From NCBI RefSeq assembly GCF_026213295.1, contig NC_079427.1, positions 27,421,746-27,485,745 of the forward strand: DNA of 64,000 bases, read 5' to 3'. Every line of letters begins with the position of its first letter. The stretch's first letter is position 1. Shown here in pieces: positions 33,517-44,744 of this stretch. The notes under the pieces are model-generated. The model was not told the DNA's origin. It saw nothing but the letters and a program-made list of their open reading frames with translations, and did not search any database. This stretch comes from Gadus chalcogrammus. Lineage: Eukaryota > Chordata > Actinopteri > Gadiformes > Gadidae. Both the position numbers and the translations under genes were made by a program.

Positions 33517-33978
33517 ATGAAAAGGCACAAGCCTTAGCTAGCTCTGAGTGTGAAACAGTGGTCATTCAGAGAGAGCATGTTCAGTCAGAGAGCTCCCACA
33601 GTGTGGAGATGGTGTCGGAGATGTCCTCCATGTCTACCACGATCTTATCCTCTTGGAGGAGCGTTGATGTTCAGAGCTTCTTGTCTGAGGGTCTCCCAGC
33701 CGCCCCCAAACTGCTCCTAGAGATGACCGATGTCCAGGTAAAAAGTGGTGAGATGGCTACGTTTAGCTGTTCCTTCGATGGGCAGCCCTTCACTTGCATC
33801 GTGTGGGACCATAATGGCCATGGCCTGGGGGAGACGGAGAGGAGGAGGAGCTCTGAGAGAGGAGGGCTTCTGTCCCTGATCATCCAGAGTGTTAGCCTTG
33901 GAGACCAGGGAGAATATCGCTGTACGGTCAGCAACACACATGGCCACAACAGTAACTCTGCCCAGCTCATTGTGGAAG
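33517..33978 (+). CDS. ttn: Titin exon 38: linker plus Ig 25
   Basis: About 60 codons of Ser/Glu-rich linker (EHVQSESSHSVEMVSEMSSM) correspond in position to the human ESILHERIEQEIEMEMKEF linker. They are followed by an Ig with FTCIVWDHNGHGLGETER and QGEYRCTVSNTHGHNSNSA. It is 462 bp, phase 1-1. Confidence 0.9.
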
Positions 33979-34275
33979 GTGGTTACTCTCTATTGTCCTT
34001 CATCTCATCTTTCCATCCGCTCTGCTCACGATACTGCTTTGTCCTTTAAGATGACCTTTAATCTTAGCGCACAATCTCTTAAGATATGATGAAATAACAC
34101 TGCTAGTTTATAACATTTTCTACCATTAGTTTGTCAATTTGTAGTTTCACGCCTCCTGTTACCAGCTAACATCATCCATCCATCCTACTTACCCCTTTAG
34201 TTTTTACATCTTCAATTAATTCTATTTTTTGCCCTTTGATCCCTAATCCCTCTCCCTAACTTTATTTTCAACCAG

Positions 34276-34764
34276 CAAAAGAAGCGATTATCAAAGCAGA
34301 AAATTCCACCCCAAGCGATTGTGTACGTAAAGTGTCCCAGACAGACAGGGACACTCCTGGGCTCTCTGGTCGGGAAAAAACGCTAGAGGAACTGGTTTCT
34401 ACAGAACTCCCTGGTTGGGACAAGCCACTGGAGGAACTGGCTCCTCAGTCTTTCCCAAGAACTCACAACCTCCTTAGCCTTCTTTACTTCCCTGATGTGG
34501 TGCCAGGAGAAGCCGTATCCAGCCAGCGTGAGCTGTTCCTCAAACTAAGCCCTGATATGCTCCTCAAAAACAGAGAGCTTGCTCTTTGCTGTGTCTTCGA
34601 GGGGGCTCCCACCTCCTTTCTTCTTTGGCTTCACAACCGGTTAAATATCAACAACTCTCTGTCATGCCTAGACTTTAAGAATTTTGGGTCTGGACAAGGG
34701 AATGGTTCTCTTTTCCAAAATGCCAGCTCAGCCCTGGACGCTGAGGGCCACAGAGTAATGAAAG
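34276..34764 (+). CDS. ttn: Titin exon 39: novex-position exon with a partial Ig
   Basis: An open 489-bp phase 1-1 exon lies between Ig 25 and the N2B exon, where mammals have the alternatively used novex exons. The first ~85 codons (EKTLEELVSTELPGWDKPLE) resemble no domain I know. The end looks like the N-terminal part of an Ig (NRELALCCVFEGAP, FLLWLHNRL) lacking its F-G strands. The frame stays open past the donor to a TAG at 34869, with AATAAA at 34844, so a short terminal isoform is conceivable. It may be alternatively spliced. Confidence 0.7.
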
Positions 34765-35006
34765 GTTTGCATCTGCATGCTTTCTGCTCAGCACTGGTCA
34801 ATGCTTCCACCTCCACTGAACCAGAGCCTCAAGAGAAACACACAATAAAACAGCACAACACAGCACAATAGGATTCCCTCCACAGCCACACACCGTAAAC
34901 AATACAGGATCACTCGACAAAACTAATTAACACCAGACCGTACCATGCAACAAGAAGACAGATCTCAATCAATTGGTCTATTTGGAACATAATAATATTT
35001 TTTATT

Positions 35007-35008
<2 letters not shown>

Positions 35009-35049
<41 letters not shown>
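35009..35049 (+). repeat. (GA)n microsatellite
   Basis: About 20 AG dinucleotides lie in the intron before the microexon. The rest of 34765-35211 shows no other feature. Confidence 0.9.
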
Positions 35050-35053
<4 letters not shown>

Positions 35054-35211
35054 CACCACCCTCTTTAATGCCCTCGACTGCCATCGACTGTCCAAAAGCA
35101 TGTGACAAAGTCAACTAGAGGATAAGGATGCATGATCACTGATCCTAACAGTCATGCATCTCTTGTAAAGTTTGGGGACACTTAGATTAATTTATCTTTG
35201 TATAATTTCAG

Positions 35212-35262
35212 TTCCTGCAGCGGCGGTGGGAACTATAATGGAGCAGAAGGAGGAAATTAAAG
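35212..35262 (+). CDS. ttn: Titin exon 40: 51-bp microexon
   Basis: It encodes VPAAAVGTIMEQKEEIK in phase 1-1 between atttcag and aaag|gtaaat. A second AG nine bases in (tgcag at 35216-35220) would give an in-frame shorter form. I infer it from splice sites and frame only; its sequence is not diagnostic. Confidence 0.65.
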
Positions 35263-35457
35263 GTAAATATCATTATATTTTATACCTAATGTAATTACAT
35301 TTATCTGCTCATGTTTGGTTCAAATGTTGTAAATAAATGTATATGTTCTTCTGTTCAAATTGTCAAATGCTCAAGCACATGTATGCATATGATTTTAACT
35401 TGTTTTGAATGTAACTGAATGTATGGGCAGGTGATGTAATGTCATTATTCTACTCAG

Positions 35458-38400
35458 CTTTCTCCAAGGTGGATGAAGAGACTTACAAAACTGGTCTTAA
35501 CCTGCACCATAGAACAACAGCATTCCAACTCAAGCCAGAGCCCACACGTAGTTCTTTAGAGAGGGAAAAAGAAAAGCCAGTTTTCCTTTGCCAGCTGTCT
35601 CCAGCTGCTGTGACCGAAGGGGAAACAGCTAGGTTTACCGTCACAGTGGCGGGCTTTCCCAAGCCATCTGTTCAATGGTTCCACAACGGGAAGGGCATCA
35701 CAGCTTCATCTACACATACATTCACTCATGAGCAAGATGAATACAGTCTGATCATTAACAAAGTTGAGAGAACATTTGAAGGAGAGTACTCGTGTACTGT
35801 ATGCAACCGGTTTGGTCAGTCGAACTGGAGTTCATACTTGCATGTTCATTTGAAGGACCTAGTGGGATATGAAAAGGAGGCTGAAAAGGGGGATGACCCA
35901 CCCAACAAGCCCCCTGACTTCAGTCAAAAGATTGAACCTCTTCATTCCCCTCAGGGGGGTCAGGCGTTGTTTAGATACAAGGTAACAGGAAGCCCCTTGC
36001 CTGAAGTTCAGTGGCTTAGAGGAAGCTACCGCATCAAACCAAGTCAATTCTGTATCATAGTCAACAACTCAGATGGCTCTGGCCTCATGCAAATAAAGAG
36101 CATCAAACAGGAGGACAGCGACATCTACATTTGTAAAGCCTCAAACCATTTTGGAGAGGCTTCATGTAGTGCTGAATTGGTGGTTTTCAGGGAGGCTGTT
36201 CAGCAGGAACAGCGCACAGTTATTCAAGAAAGAGGCTACAAGGTAACCATGACTGAGAAAGCCACAGAGTCATGCTTATACCCGGTCAGCCTTCTAGGAC
36301 AGGAAATATCTAGTTCAGATCAGATGGTTTACACCATTGGCACTGAAGACAGGCAGGTCATTACCAGTGAGCAGGTGGGCACCATTAGAAATCTGAATAT
36401 TTCTGCCGCCAGTCTTCAGAGAGAGCAGGTCACCCACCAGGCTGCCGTTCTGCAGTCCCATGAAGTGGAGGAGAGGGTGTCAGTGGCTCCTGCCCATCCA
36501 TCGTACATTTCAGCAGTCCCACTCAAACAGCTTCACATGGCAGCGTTTACCTCTTCTGTCCTGGAGAGTCAGCAGTTTATTGAGCAGCATTTCGACCGCA
36601 TCCTGAGCCCTGAGCTGGTAGAGGTGGAATTTGTTAAAGAGCAGCCGTCTAGGCTAATGTCAGCCATAGCTCAAGAGGTTGTTCCTTTTACAACAGTCAA
36701 ACCAGAGGTCCTTCCAGACAACGCATCAGAGCAGCTCCTCACATCTTCTGAACCCCAACAGGTTGTATGTGGTTACCAGGTGCAGTCTGCTTTACCTATC
36801 AAAGAAACATCTGCCCTGATAGTGAGGCAGGAGGAACAGAAGTGCTTTAGAGTGAAAGAGGGCATGAAGATCCTGTACACATCCAATTGTGCTGGGCAGC
36901 TTCCGATAAATGAAAGACACGTAGAGCCTCTGGTTGCTTTAGAATCAGCCACTGAACCTCTGATAGACAAGGAAAGGCCTGAGCAAGTTCTAGCACCTGT
37001 CAGTGAAACAACTCTGATTTTAGCAAAAGAAAATAAGTTTGCAATGTTCCGATCAGAGGAAGAGAGTACGATCCCATGCAAAGACACAGTATGTTGGTCA
37101 GCTCAGTGCATTGAGGAAACCTACAAGATCCAAGCAGAGTACTCAGGGTTAAATCAAGGGTTGGAATCCTCTTTATCCCCGCAGTCCCAGAGAGAAAAGG
37201 AACGACTTCTGTATTTACAAGTTATCTGCTATCAGGACATTTTACAATCTGAGGGAAGATTTTTGAGTGAGGAGCCTTTATCAGAGCAGGCAATTGCCGG
37301 TAAGAATACTGCTTTGCTTTATCCAGTCACCCAGACTGAGCAAAAGTCATTGGTTTGTGAAACTACTTCTGGATTATCTGTAATAACCAAATCAAAAAGG
37401 GTTCAGCCTAAGAAAGAGGTGGCACCAACCTTTTTTCTTCATTCAGTCCAAGATGTGACTGCTTTACCTAAGGAGGGTTTTCTTAGCATTACCAAACCAG
37501 AGCAGCAGGTGGCAGCACAGAAACAGACGAAGACCAGGAGTCATGCAGCCACCTATGAGGAGCGAAGGGAGATCACAGCAGATAATCACGAAGATCTTGA
37601 TGTGTCGGAGACAGGAGTTAAATCACAGCTAGGGTTGGAGCCTAGACCTCTTAATATCCTACAGGTGACTTCCCACCCCATGGAACTCCCAAAAGAGACT
37701 CCTTTCCCCCATGACATGAAACAGGAGTGTGCCTTAGTTCAGAGGGAGGAGCGTTGGAATTTGATGAATGTCACCACCTTAGAAGACATCCAGGCTTTGG
37801 TGGAGGCCCATACTGAGAGTCTGGCTGCTGAGAATACATTCACCTGCCAGACAGCTGTAGAGCCAAAGGTTCCCACAGAGCCGGTCCAGGTTGAGAAGAA
37901 GGAGATCTCTACTGAGATCAGTTTGTCTATAGAGGCAGCAGAGCTGGACGTTGCGGTTCAGATCCAGGAGGGCCAGTCAGTTAGACAGTCAATCATGATG
38001 GTCGAAAAGCATGTGCTGAAAGGAGAGTTTTCCCATGAGATAATCAAGTCAGAGTCCTCTAAAATCAGTGTTATCACACAGCCTGAACTTTATTTAATGG
38101 CCCCACAGACTGAGGAGAGCACAGCACTGCCCAAAGAGCTGACCTTTGTGATTCAGATTCCCAAACCATCAAGTGTAAATATTAGACGTCAGCTGAAAGA
38201 TGCTCTTCAGTCTGCTGTGGCCCAGGAACAACCACTGCTACTGGCCGATGTGGTGGGAAAGTTAGAGGCAGCACAGATCCAGGAAGTTAGGGTTCAGAAA
38301 GAGCCAAAACTGGCAATGTTCACATACCTTGTCACGTCATCTGGTGCAGCCATAGAAATCTCTCTGGCTTTTGACGGTGAGTACCTCCAGACAGCTGACC

Positions 38401-39111
38401 TGAGGTCAGAACTGCAGGCAGCCTTCCACTCTATAGTTTACCAGGAGTCCCAGGTTCTGACTCTAGAACGGCCCAGTACTATTTTGCTAGACAGCCCTCA
38501 AAAGTTACAGACAGCCTCTGCACTTTCCAAAGAGCTGCTGACATCTGTAGTGGACTCTATTACTGTATCAGAAAGAACAAGGGGATGGCATTCCCCTGTG
38601 TCTCATTCGGCTTCTGTGAAGACTGAGGACAGGGTTACCTATAACAGTGTTTCTGTTCATGAATGCGCAGAGATCCTGGAGTTAGGGTTAGGTCCCCAGC
38701 AGGATGAGGGAGCATCTGATCTGACCACCACTGTGGCCAAGGTGTCTGTTGAACAGCACGTTCATAGAGAAACCAAGGAAGAGTATCTCTCTGAGGCCTT
38801 CATGATCAGTGGGTTCTCGGACAGTATCGTAGACTATCCCATAGTTATGAACCCTCTAGATCATGAGTGCATTGAGGAGCACAGTCATGCTGTTTTAAGC
38901 ACCACAATAAAGTACGTCACCAAGGTTAACTGGCTTTTCAATGGTAAATTGGTCAAATCTGGCAAAGAGTTCACGTGCTCTAAAGACAATGACACATACA
39001 CACTTATTATCAACAAAGTTATCAAGGAGCATCAAGGAGAATATATCTGTGAGGCTGAGAATGAAGCTGGCAAGACAAGAACATCCTCAAGACTGACTGT
39101 GGTCTCAAGAG
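35458..39111 (+). CDS. ttn: Titin exon 41: N2B exon (Igs 26-27, N2B unique sequence, Ig 28)
   Basis: This 3,654-bp exon corresponds to mammalian exon 49, which encodes the cardiac N2B spring element. Igs 26 (EKPVFLCQLSPAAVTEGE, SVQWFHNGKGI) and 27 (KIEPLHSPQGGQALFRY, EVQWLRGSYRIK) occupy about codons 40-245. A unique sequence of roughly 880 residues follows, then Ig 28 (KVNWLFNGKLVKSGKEF, GEYICEAENEAGKTRTSS). Conserved blocks in the unique part include RRQLKDALQSAVAQEQPLLL and LAMFTYLVTSS, matching human N2B. An upstream AG at 35430 would add nine in-frame codons. The unique part acts as an extensible spring in mammalian heart muscle. Confidence 0.93.
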
Positions 39112-39354
39112 GTTTGAAAATGAGGATTACTTTGATATCACCATCCCATAATAATACTACTGCTGTCATGTGAAAAACTTGGAACTCATTTCTTTCCCTT
39201 AGGAATGTTTACATTTAAATCAGGCTTCATGGACTCAAATCTACCATACAATGTCTGGCTTAAATGAAGTGACAATAAAGAAAATAATTTTGCTTAGGTA
39301 TAGATGTATGTATTCATACAAATATAATAATTTCATATTTTCCCTTATAGTAAT

Positions 39355-39665
39355 AATAAATAATAATAATAATACATTTAATTTAGAGGCGCCTTTCAAG
39401 ACACCCAAGGTCACCTTACAGAGCATATAGTCATCATACATTTTTTAAAAAACAAGACATTGTGTAAAAATAAATAAACATAAGCAATAAGAAATAAATA
39501 AAACAAAAACAAGACAAAACAAAACAAAAAAAACAATCAAATAAATCATTATTTGATTATTATAATAATCAAATAATAATTATAATATATTTAATTAAGA
39601 GCACTTTACATCAGAATTCTCAAAGTGCTAATATATTATTATATATATATATATATATATACATC
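39355..39665 (+). repeat. AT-rich repeat block with (TA)n
   Basis: TAA runs, A-rich stretches and GGCGCCTTTCAAGACACCCA, a sequence typical of dispersed fish repeats, are followed by a (TA)n run at about 39636-39660. It lies in the intron after the N2B exon. Confidence 0.65.
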
Positions 39666-39960
39666 CACTCATCTTCATCGGGGAATCTACCATGTCTTCC
39701 ACTCTTTCCTCACCCCTCCTGAGCCTTTGTCTGCATGCATTCTCTTCTCTTTTCCCAGCTCATCCATGCTTCCTAACAGCATTTCCTCCTCCAATCACAT
39801 TAGGTTAACCTTCCATCCTCGGTTTTCCTGATTTCACCAGTTAACCACCACCCCCTCCAGTATAATCCTTCCATGTTTCATATCCTAGGTTCACCATCTC
39901 GCCAGTTAAGTGTAACCCTTCCATAGGATCCATGTACTGAATGTTTTTCCTTTCCTGCAG

Positions 39961-40239
39961 TGAAACCGGTATTCAGGCACAGACCAGTGCCCCTGGAGGT
40001 CAATGTTGGGAACAACGCCAAGTTTGAATGTGACACTGAGGATGCTCCAAATGTCAACTTCAAATGGTTCAAGGAAGGAAAGCCTATTAAAGATGGGGAC
40101 AGATGCAGGATCATCAGCCGCTTCAATGTCTCCTCTCTAGAGCTTATAAGCCCCACTAAAGCTGACAGCGGGGAGTACTGCTGCAAGGCCTCAAACCAGC
40201 ACGGCTCCGACAGCTGCTCCATCACCCTGAACGTCACCG
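39961..40239 (+). CDS. ttn: Titin exon 42: Ig 29, first middle tandem Ig
   Basis: It encodes VKPVFRHRPVPLEVNVGNNA, VNFKWFKEGKPIKDGDRCR and GEYCCKASNQHGSDSCS, matching human APVIKRKIEPLEVALGHLA. In mammals this starts the differentially spliced segment skipped in N2B isoforms. It is 279 bp, phase 1-1. Confidence 0.94.
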
Positions 40240-40502
40240 GTAAGAGAACCACAGCGTGGTCTTTAAATCCTCTTTCTGTATAAAGTACTTTTTTTATTCA
40301 TTTTTGCTGCTGAAACCTTTCCTTTCTATTGGTGTTGGCTAAGTAGGCTTTTGTTCCTCATTCCATTATAAGCCTGGCAACCATTATGCTGGGGCTGTTT
40401 TTGTTATTATTTTTGGCTTCTCTTCAAGGTTGAGAGGTTGGCTTTTTCATTTTTGGACAGGGTATAATATCTTTGTGACAATTTTCTTTAAATTTTTCAT
40501 AG

Positions 40503-41066
40503 AAACCTTCCTTCCAGCGTTTATACGTAAGCCTGAATCTCAGGTTGTGTGTGTGGGAAAGAAGTCCACCATGCAGTATGTAGTAACAGGATCGGATCCA
40601 CTCAATATTGTCTGGCACAAAGACGATCAAGTCTTACCTGATGTACCACACTACCACACCTCTTCAGAAAAGAATAAACACACTCTTGAAATCCCCAATG
40701 TGGAGCTGTCAGACCAGGGGGTTTACCTCTGTAGAGTGTCTAATAGCGCTGGGATCGCTATGTGCAGCACAGAGCTCAGTGTCATTGCCACGCCCAGCTT
40801 CGTGACACCCCTTGGCTCTGTGGCAGCTGTTGTTGGGGCTTCTCTCCACCTGGAGGCCCAGGTGGACAAGGACACTGGGGTGACCATTATGTGGACCAGA
40901 GATGGGCGAAAAGTCCACCAATCTCCCGATTGTAAACTCTCTTTTGAGAAGAAAAGGGTCACGCTTGATATCCCAAAGATCACACTGAAAGATTGTGGCC
41001 AATATGTATGCAAAGCCACAAACGACGCTGGAAGTACAACATGCTCTGCCACAGTCAGGGTGCAAG
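40503..41066 (+). CDS. ttn: Titin exon 43: double-Ig exon (Igs 30-31)
   Basis: The 564-bp exon encodes two Igs: LPAFIRKPESQVVCVGKKST with LNIVWHKDDQVLPD, then TPSFVTPLGSVAAVVGASLH with VTIMWTRDGRKVHQSPDCK. Human titin also encodes these two Igs back to back at this position. Confidence 0.94.
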
Positions 41067-41264
41067 GTAAGACCATTTAGATAATTTCATGAATATTGCA
41101 GCTTTTGAAGCTCTTGCAAATATGCAGTACTGGAAATGAACAACCCAGAAAGAACCCAGTAACCTGCTTCCCCCCTTTTGATGGTCAATTCTTAGTTTAT
41201 ATTGTGTTATATGATGCCGTCTTGATATTTTCCATCTCTGTAACCATGGGACCATCCTGTGCAG

Positions 41265-41546
41265 AGGCTCCAAGCTTCATAAAGAGGCTGGAGAGCACTG
41301 TAGCCTGGAAGCAGGGCAGCTCTGCTCGACTGCAGTGCATTGTTAGCGGTTCCCCAGACCTTCAAACATCTTGGTTCCTCAACGACAGAGAGCTGTCCCC
41401 AGGGGAAAGGTATAGCATCAGCCTGAAGGACAGTGTTGCTACTCTGGAGCTGAGAAGTGTCATGCTGTCAGACAGTGGAAACTACACCTGTGAGGTCCTA
41501 AACGAGTCAGGCTGTGAGAGCTGCACCAGTAAAGTTACTGTGAAAG
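41265..41546 (+). CDS. ttn: Titin exon 44: Ig 32 (EAP type)
   Basis: It encodes EAPSFIKRLESTVAWKQGSS, LQTSWFLNDRELSPGERYSI and SGNYTCEVLNESGCESCTS. It is 282 bp, phase 1-1, and is the first module of the super-repeat. Confidence 0.95.
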
Positions 41547-41629
41547 GTCTGTAAGCTTGATAGGCATTATTGGGGACTATAAAGAAATTTTAAATAAATG
41601 TACTAAGCAAATTGTGTGTTCTCTCTCAG

Positions 41630-41908
41630 AACCCCCTAGTTTCATGAAGGACCTGCTTTCTGTTGAAGCAGTGAGAGGATCTGTTGCCATGTTTGACTGT
41701 GAGATTGAAGGCTCAACACCGTTTGAGGTGACCTGGCTGAAGAATGGAAAACGTATTTCTGCAGGCGGGAAATACAGAATAGTGTCACAGGGCTCCATGT
41801 CTTCACTTGAGATCCATTCTTTTGAAAGTTCTGATATTGGAGATTATAAGTGTGATGTATCAAATGCAGTTGGTGTAGCATCCTCCAAGGCAATGGCTAA
41901 GCAGAAAG
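41630..41908 (+). CDS. ttn: Titin exon 45: Ig 33
   Basis: It encodes EPPSFMKDLLSVEAVRGSVA, FEVTWLKNGKRISAGGKYRI and IGDYKCDVSNAVGVASSKA. It is 279 bp, phase 1-1. Confidence 0.95.
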
Positions 41909-42003
41909 GTTGGTGTTAAAAAATAACCAAATGTTTGCTATTTCTCTTTCGGTAACAATCATCTCTTAGTATGAATATTTGATTGTTGCAAAAATGATTT
42001 CAG

Positions 42004-42285
42004 AACCCCCAGCATTCTCAAAGAGAGTTGAGAGCATTGTGGCTGTGTTAGGAAACACAGTCAAACTTCAGGGCAGTATAAAAGGATCAGCTCCCCTCAC
42101 TGTTAAATGGACGAAAGACTCTGAGATCCTAAGAGATGACAATGCCAATATGAGCATGAGGTTGGAGAACAATGTTGCCAGCCTTACATTCTCATCTGTT
42201 GAGGTGGCAAATGCTGGAAAGTATGCCTGCCAAGTTGAAAATGCTGCAGGACGTCAGACATGTGAAGCTGTTCTAACAGTCCAAG
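42004..42285 (+). CDS. ttn: Titin exon 46: Ig 34
   Basis: It encodes EPPAFSKRVESIVAVLGNTV, LTVKWTKDSEILRDDNANM and AGKYACQVENAAGRQTCEA. The GSI/E-D-D-N signature matches the 'EPPTFVKKVDDL' module of human titin. It is 282 bp, phase 1-1. Confidence 0.95.
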
Positions 42286-42384
42286 GTTAGTTTTGGTCAA
42301 TCTTTCTTTGAACAAGCCGATTGTTTTACTAATGTAGAGGCTATTAAAGTGTTATATTAATAAAATGATAATATCTTACCTCAG

Positions 42385-42663
42385 AACCCGCCAGAATCGT
42401 AGAACCTGCAGAGTCCATTAGTGTGACTGCAGGAGATTCAGCCACCTTGGAATGTACAATCGCTGGAAGCCCAGACCTCAAGGTGCAATGGTTTAAAGAT
42501 GGAAAGGAGGTGACGAGTGGTCGTAAATACAAAATCACTCTGAAGGAGAAAACTGCCATGTTAAAAATTCTGGCAGCAGCAAAAGAAGAATCTTCTGAAT
42601 TCAGGATGGAGGTGTCAAACAAAGTGGGCAAGGACCAGTGCAAAAGCTCTGTTACCGTCCTAG
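42385..42663 (+). CDS. ttn: Titin exon 47: Ig 35 (EPA type)
   Basis: It encodes EPARIVEPAESISVTAGDSA, LKVQWFKDGKEVTSGRKYKI and SSEFRMEVSNKVGKDQCKS. It is 279 bp, phase 1-1, matching the human EPAKIIERAE module. Confidence 0.95.
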
Positions 42664-42750
42664 GTTAGTTTTAAGTGCAAATAACGTCCAGAATTTCTTA
42701 GTTGAGAGTTTTTAAAAGTACTCCCAGTGACCATCCATTTTCTTACACAG

Positions 42751-43038
42751 GTCGAGCAGTTCCCCCTTCCTTCACTAAAACTCTAAAGAAACTTAATGCA
42801 AATATTGGTAATGATATTACCTTGGAATGCAAATTCTGTGGGACCCAACCAATTGTTGTTTGCTGGTACAGAGATGATAAAGAGATCCACAGTGATACAA
42901 AATATAAGGTTGAAACGAGGGAGAACATGGCCGCTCTCCTTATAAGGAGCCTGGGGCAAAGTGATGGAGGCAATTATAGATGCCGACTGACCAACGTTGC
43001 TGGTCAAAAGGACGACACTGGAACTCTCTGTATCAAAG
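42751..43038 (+). CDS. ttn: Titin exon 48: Ig 36 (288-bp type)
   Basis: It encodes GRAVPPSFTKTLKKLNANIG, IVVCWYRDDKEIHSDTKYKV and GGNYRCRLTNVAGQKDDTG. The two extra N-terminal residues give 288 bp, as for the human DRxIxPSF modules that follow EPA modules. Confidence 0.95.
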
Positions 43039-43150
43039 GTCAGAAAAGTTACATTCAAATACCATTGGTCAGTGTAGGAACAGAGAGATCCATTCCGACT
43101 ATAAGTTGATGATGACCATGACCATGAATTTGTTAACATTGTTTTTCTAG

Positions 43151-43429
43151 AACCCCCAGCTTTTACAGTGAAACCAGATAACCGGGAGGTAAAAGAAGGC
43201 TCCACTATTTCTTTGAAATCAGCCTTCACTGGAACAGTTCCTCTGGCTGTCAAGTGGTTCAGGGAAGAAAAGGAAATTTCCACTGGAGGCTCATATTTAA
43301 TTAAGAAAGATGCCTTATCCAGCACCTTGGAACTCCACTCAGTGAAACCCAGCGACTCTGCTAAGTTCACATGCCAAGTATCCAACGATGCTGGGAAAGT
43401 GGACTGTACTGCTGTCCTCGTTGTGAAAG
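43151..43429 (+). CDS. ttn: Titin exon 49: Ig 37
   Basis: It encodes EPPAFTVKPDNREVKEGSTI, LAVKWFREEKEISTGGSYLI and SAKFTCQVSNDAGKVDCTA. It is 279 bp, phase 1-1. Confidence 0.95.
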
Positions 43430-43519
43430 GTGCTGTTTACATTTTTCTCTCAGACGATGTACCCTGCTGTTCTGTCTTCATGTATGTTTATTTGTCCTAA
43501 TTAATGCTGTTATTTACAG

Positions 43520-43801
43520 AACCACCAACCTTTTCATTGAAGCTTGTTCCCTCACGCCTAGTGAAAACGGGACAGCCTCTGACATTGTCTTGCAAAGTAG
43601 AGGACAGCCCTGGGCTTAGTGTGAAGTGGTTTAGGAATGGCTGTGAGATCATTTCAAACTACAGACAGCTGGTGCGTTTCTCTAACTCAGTGGCATCTTT
43701 GGAGGTGATAGACAATAGCGTGGACGATAGTGGAGAATATGTCTGTGTGGCGTCGAGTGCGGCTGGTAGCAATCACTGCAGCTGTACTGTAACAGTCAAA
43801 G
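43520..43801 (+). CDS. ttn: Titin exon 50: Ig 38
   Basis: It encodes EPPTFSLKLVPSRLVKTGQP, LSVKWFRNGCEIISNYRQLV and SGEYVCVASSAAGSNHCSC. It is 282 bp, phase 1-1. Confidence 0.95.
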
Positions 43802-43829
43802 GTTGGTTTCATCTTTTCATGTCAAGGTT

Positions 43830-43830
<1 letters not shown>

Positions 43831-43912
<82 letters not shown>
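43831..43912 (+). repeat. (GT)n microsatellite
   Basis: About 40 perfect GT dinucleotides lie only ~35 bp upstream of the next exon's acceptor at 43947, within its polypyrimidine and branch-point neighbourhood. Length variation could affect splicing of that exon. Confidence 0.95.
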
Positions 43913-43916
<4 letters not shown>

Positions 43917-43947
43917 TGAAAGTGACAATACCGTTTCTCCACTGTAG

Positions 43948-44226
43948 AGCCCCCTGTTTTTGTGAGGCCTCTAAGGTCTGCCACCCTGGTAAAGGGATGC
44001 GACATTGTCTTGGAAGGAAGAGTCTCAGGCTCTTCCCCCTTTGAAATATATTGCTCCCATAATGGTGAGCCCATCCAAAATGACCGAAGGCATTACATCC
44101 ATTTTGAAAAAGACACCATTAAACTTATGGTCTCCAAGTGTGAGGCCGGAGATGCTGGGAAGTACCAGTGCACTGTTACAAATGAAGTCGGAGAAATATC
44201 TAGTTATTGTCACATATCACTGAAAG
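43948..44226 (+). CDS. ttn: Titin exon 51: Ig 39 lacking the core Trp
   Basis: It encodes EPPVFVRPLRSATLVKGCDI and then PFEIYCSHNGEPI, where all neighbours have W in place of this C. The F-strand Cys is kept (GKYQCTVTNEVGEISSY). The frame, length (279 bp) and splice sites are intact, so the exon is probably still used but with an altered hydrophobic core. Confidence 0.9.
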
Positions 44227-44394
44227 GTTAGTTTTCAAGGTGTTTCATGTATTACAACGTACTCTAACAAACAAGCCAATTTATTGAACATCTGTCGCTA
44301 AACATACGGGCTCTTGTGGACGCTGTTTACTATGTATATATCTATATATAAACATGGATGGACTCTAGATGTCTGTGTGATCTTCTTTCACTAG

Positions 44395-44673
44395 AACCAC
44401 CATCATTTGTTCAGAGACTAGAGGACCTGACGTACCAGGTGGGCTCAGAGGTCTCTCTCAAGTGCATGCTAACCGGATCACTCCCCATGGAGGTATCCTG
44501 GGTCAAAGACAACTGTGAGCTCAAAGAAGATGAGCACATCAAGATGTCTTATGAGGCCAAAACTGCCATGTTGAATTTGAAAAACACTCAGAAGACGCAC
44601 AGTGGGAAATATGTCTGTCATGTCCACAATGAAGCCGGAAGTCAGAAATGTGTTGCTGTTCTCACAGTGACAG
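44395..44673 (+). CDS. ttn: Titin exon 52: Ig 40
   Basis: It encodes EPPSFVQRLEDLTYQVGSEV, MEVSWVKDNCELKEDEHIKM and SGKYVCHVHNEAGSQKCVA. It is 279 bp, phase 1-1. Confidence 0.94.
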
Positions 44674-44744
44674 GTTTGTTGGACCTTCTTCACATGCATT
44701 TACTGCATTTGTCATTGTCTTAACATTTGCATTGAAATGTTGGT

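Larger units (their letters stand above)
30113..33988 (+). repeat. ttn: In-order copy 2 of the block duplicated at 1-3849
   Basis: This copy lies in the correct gene order, has open reading frames in all eight exons, and continues into flanking introns on both sides. I therefore treat it as the authentic locus. Confidence 0.9.

Noticed and set aside
43817..44074. Open frames of alternating C/V or T/H residues
   Set aside because: They are translations of the (GT)n microsatellite.
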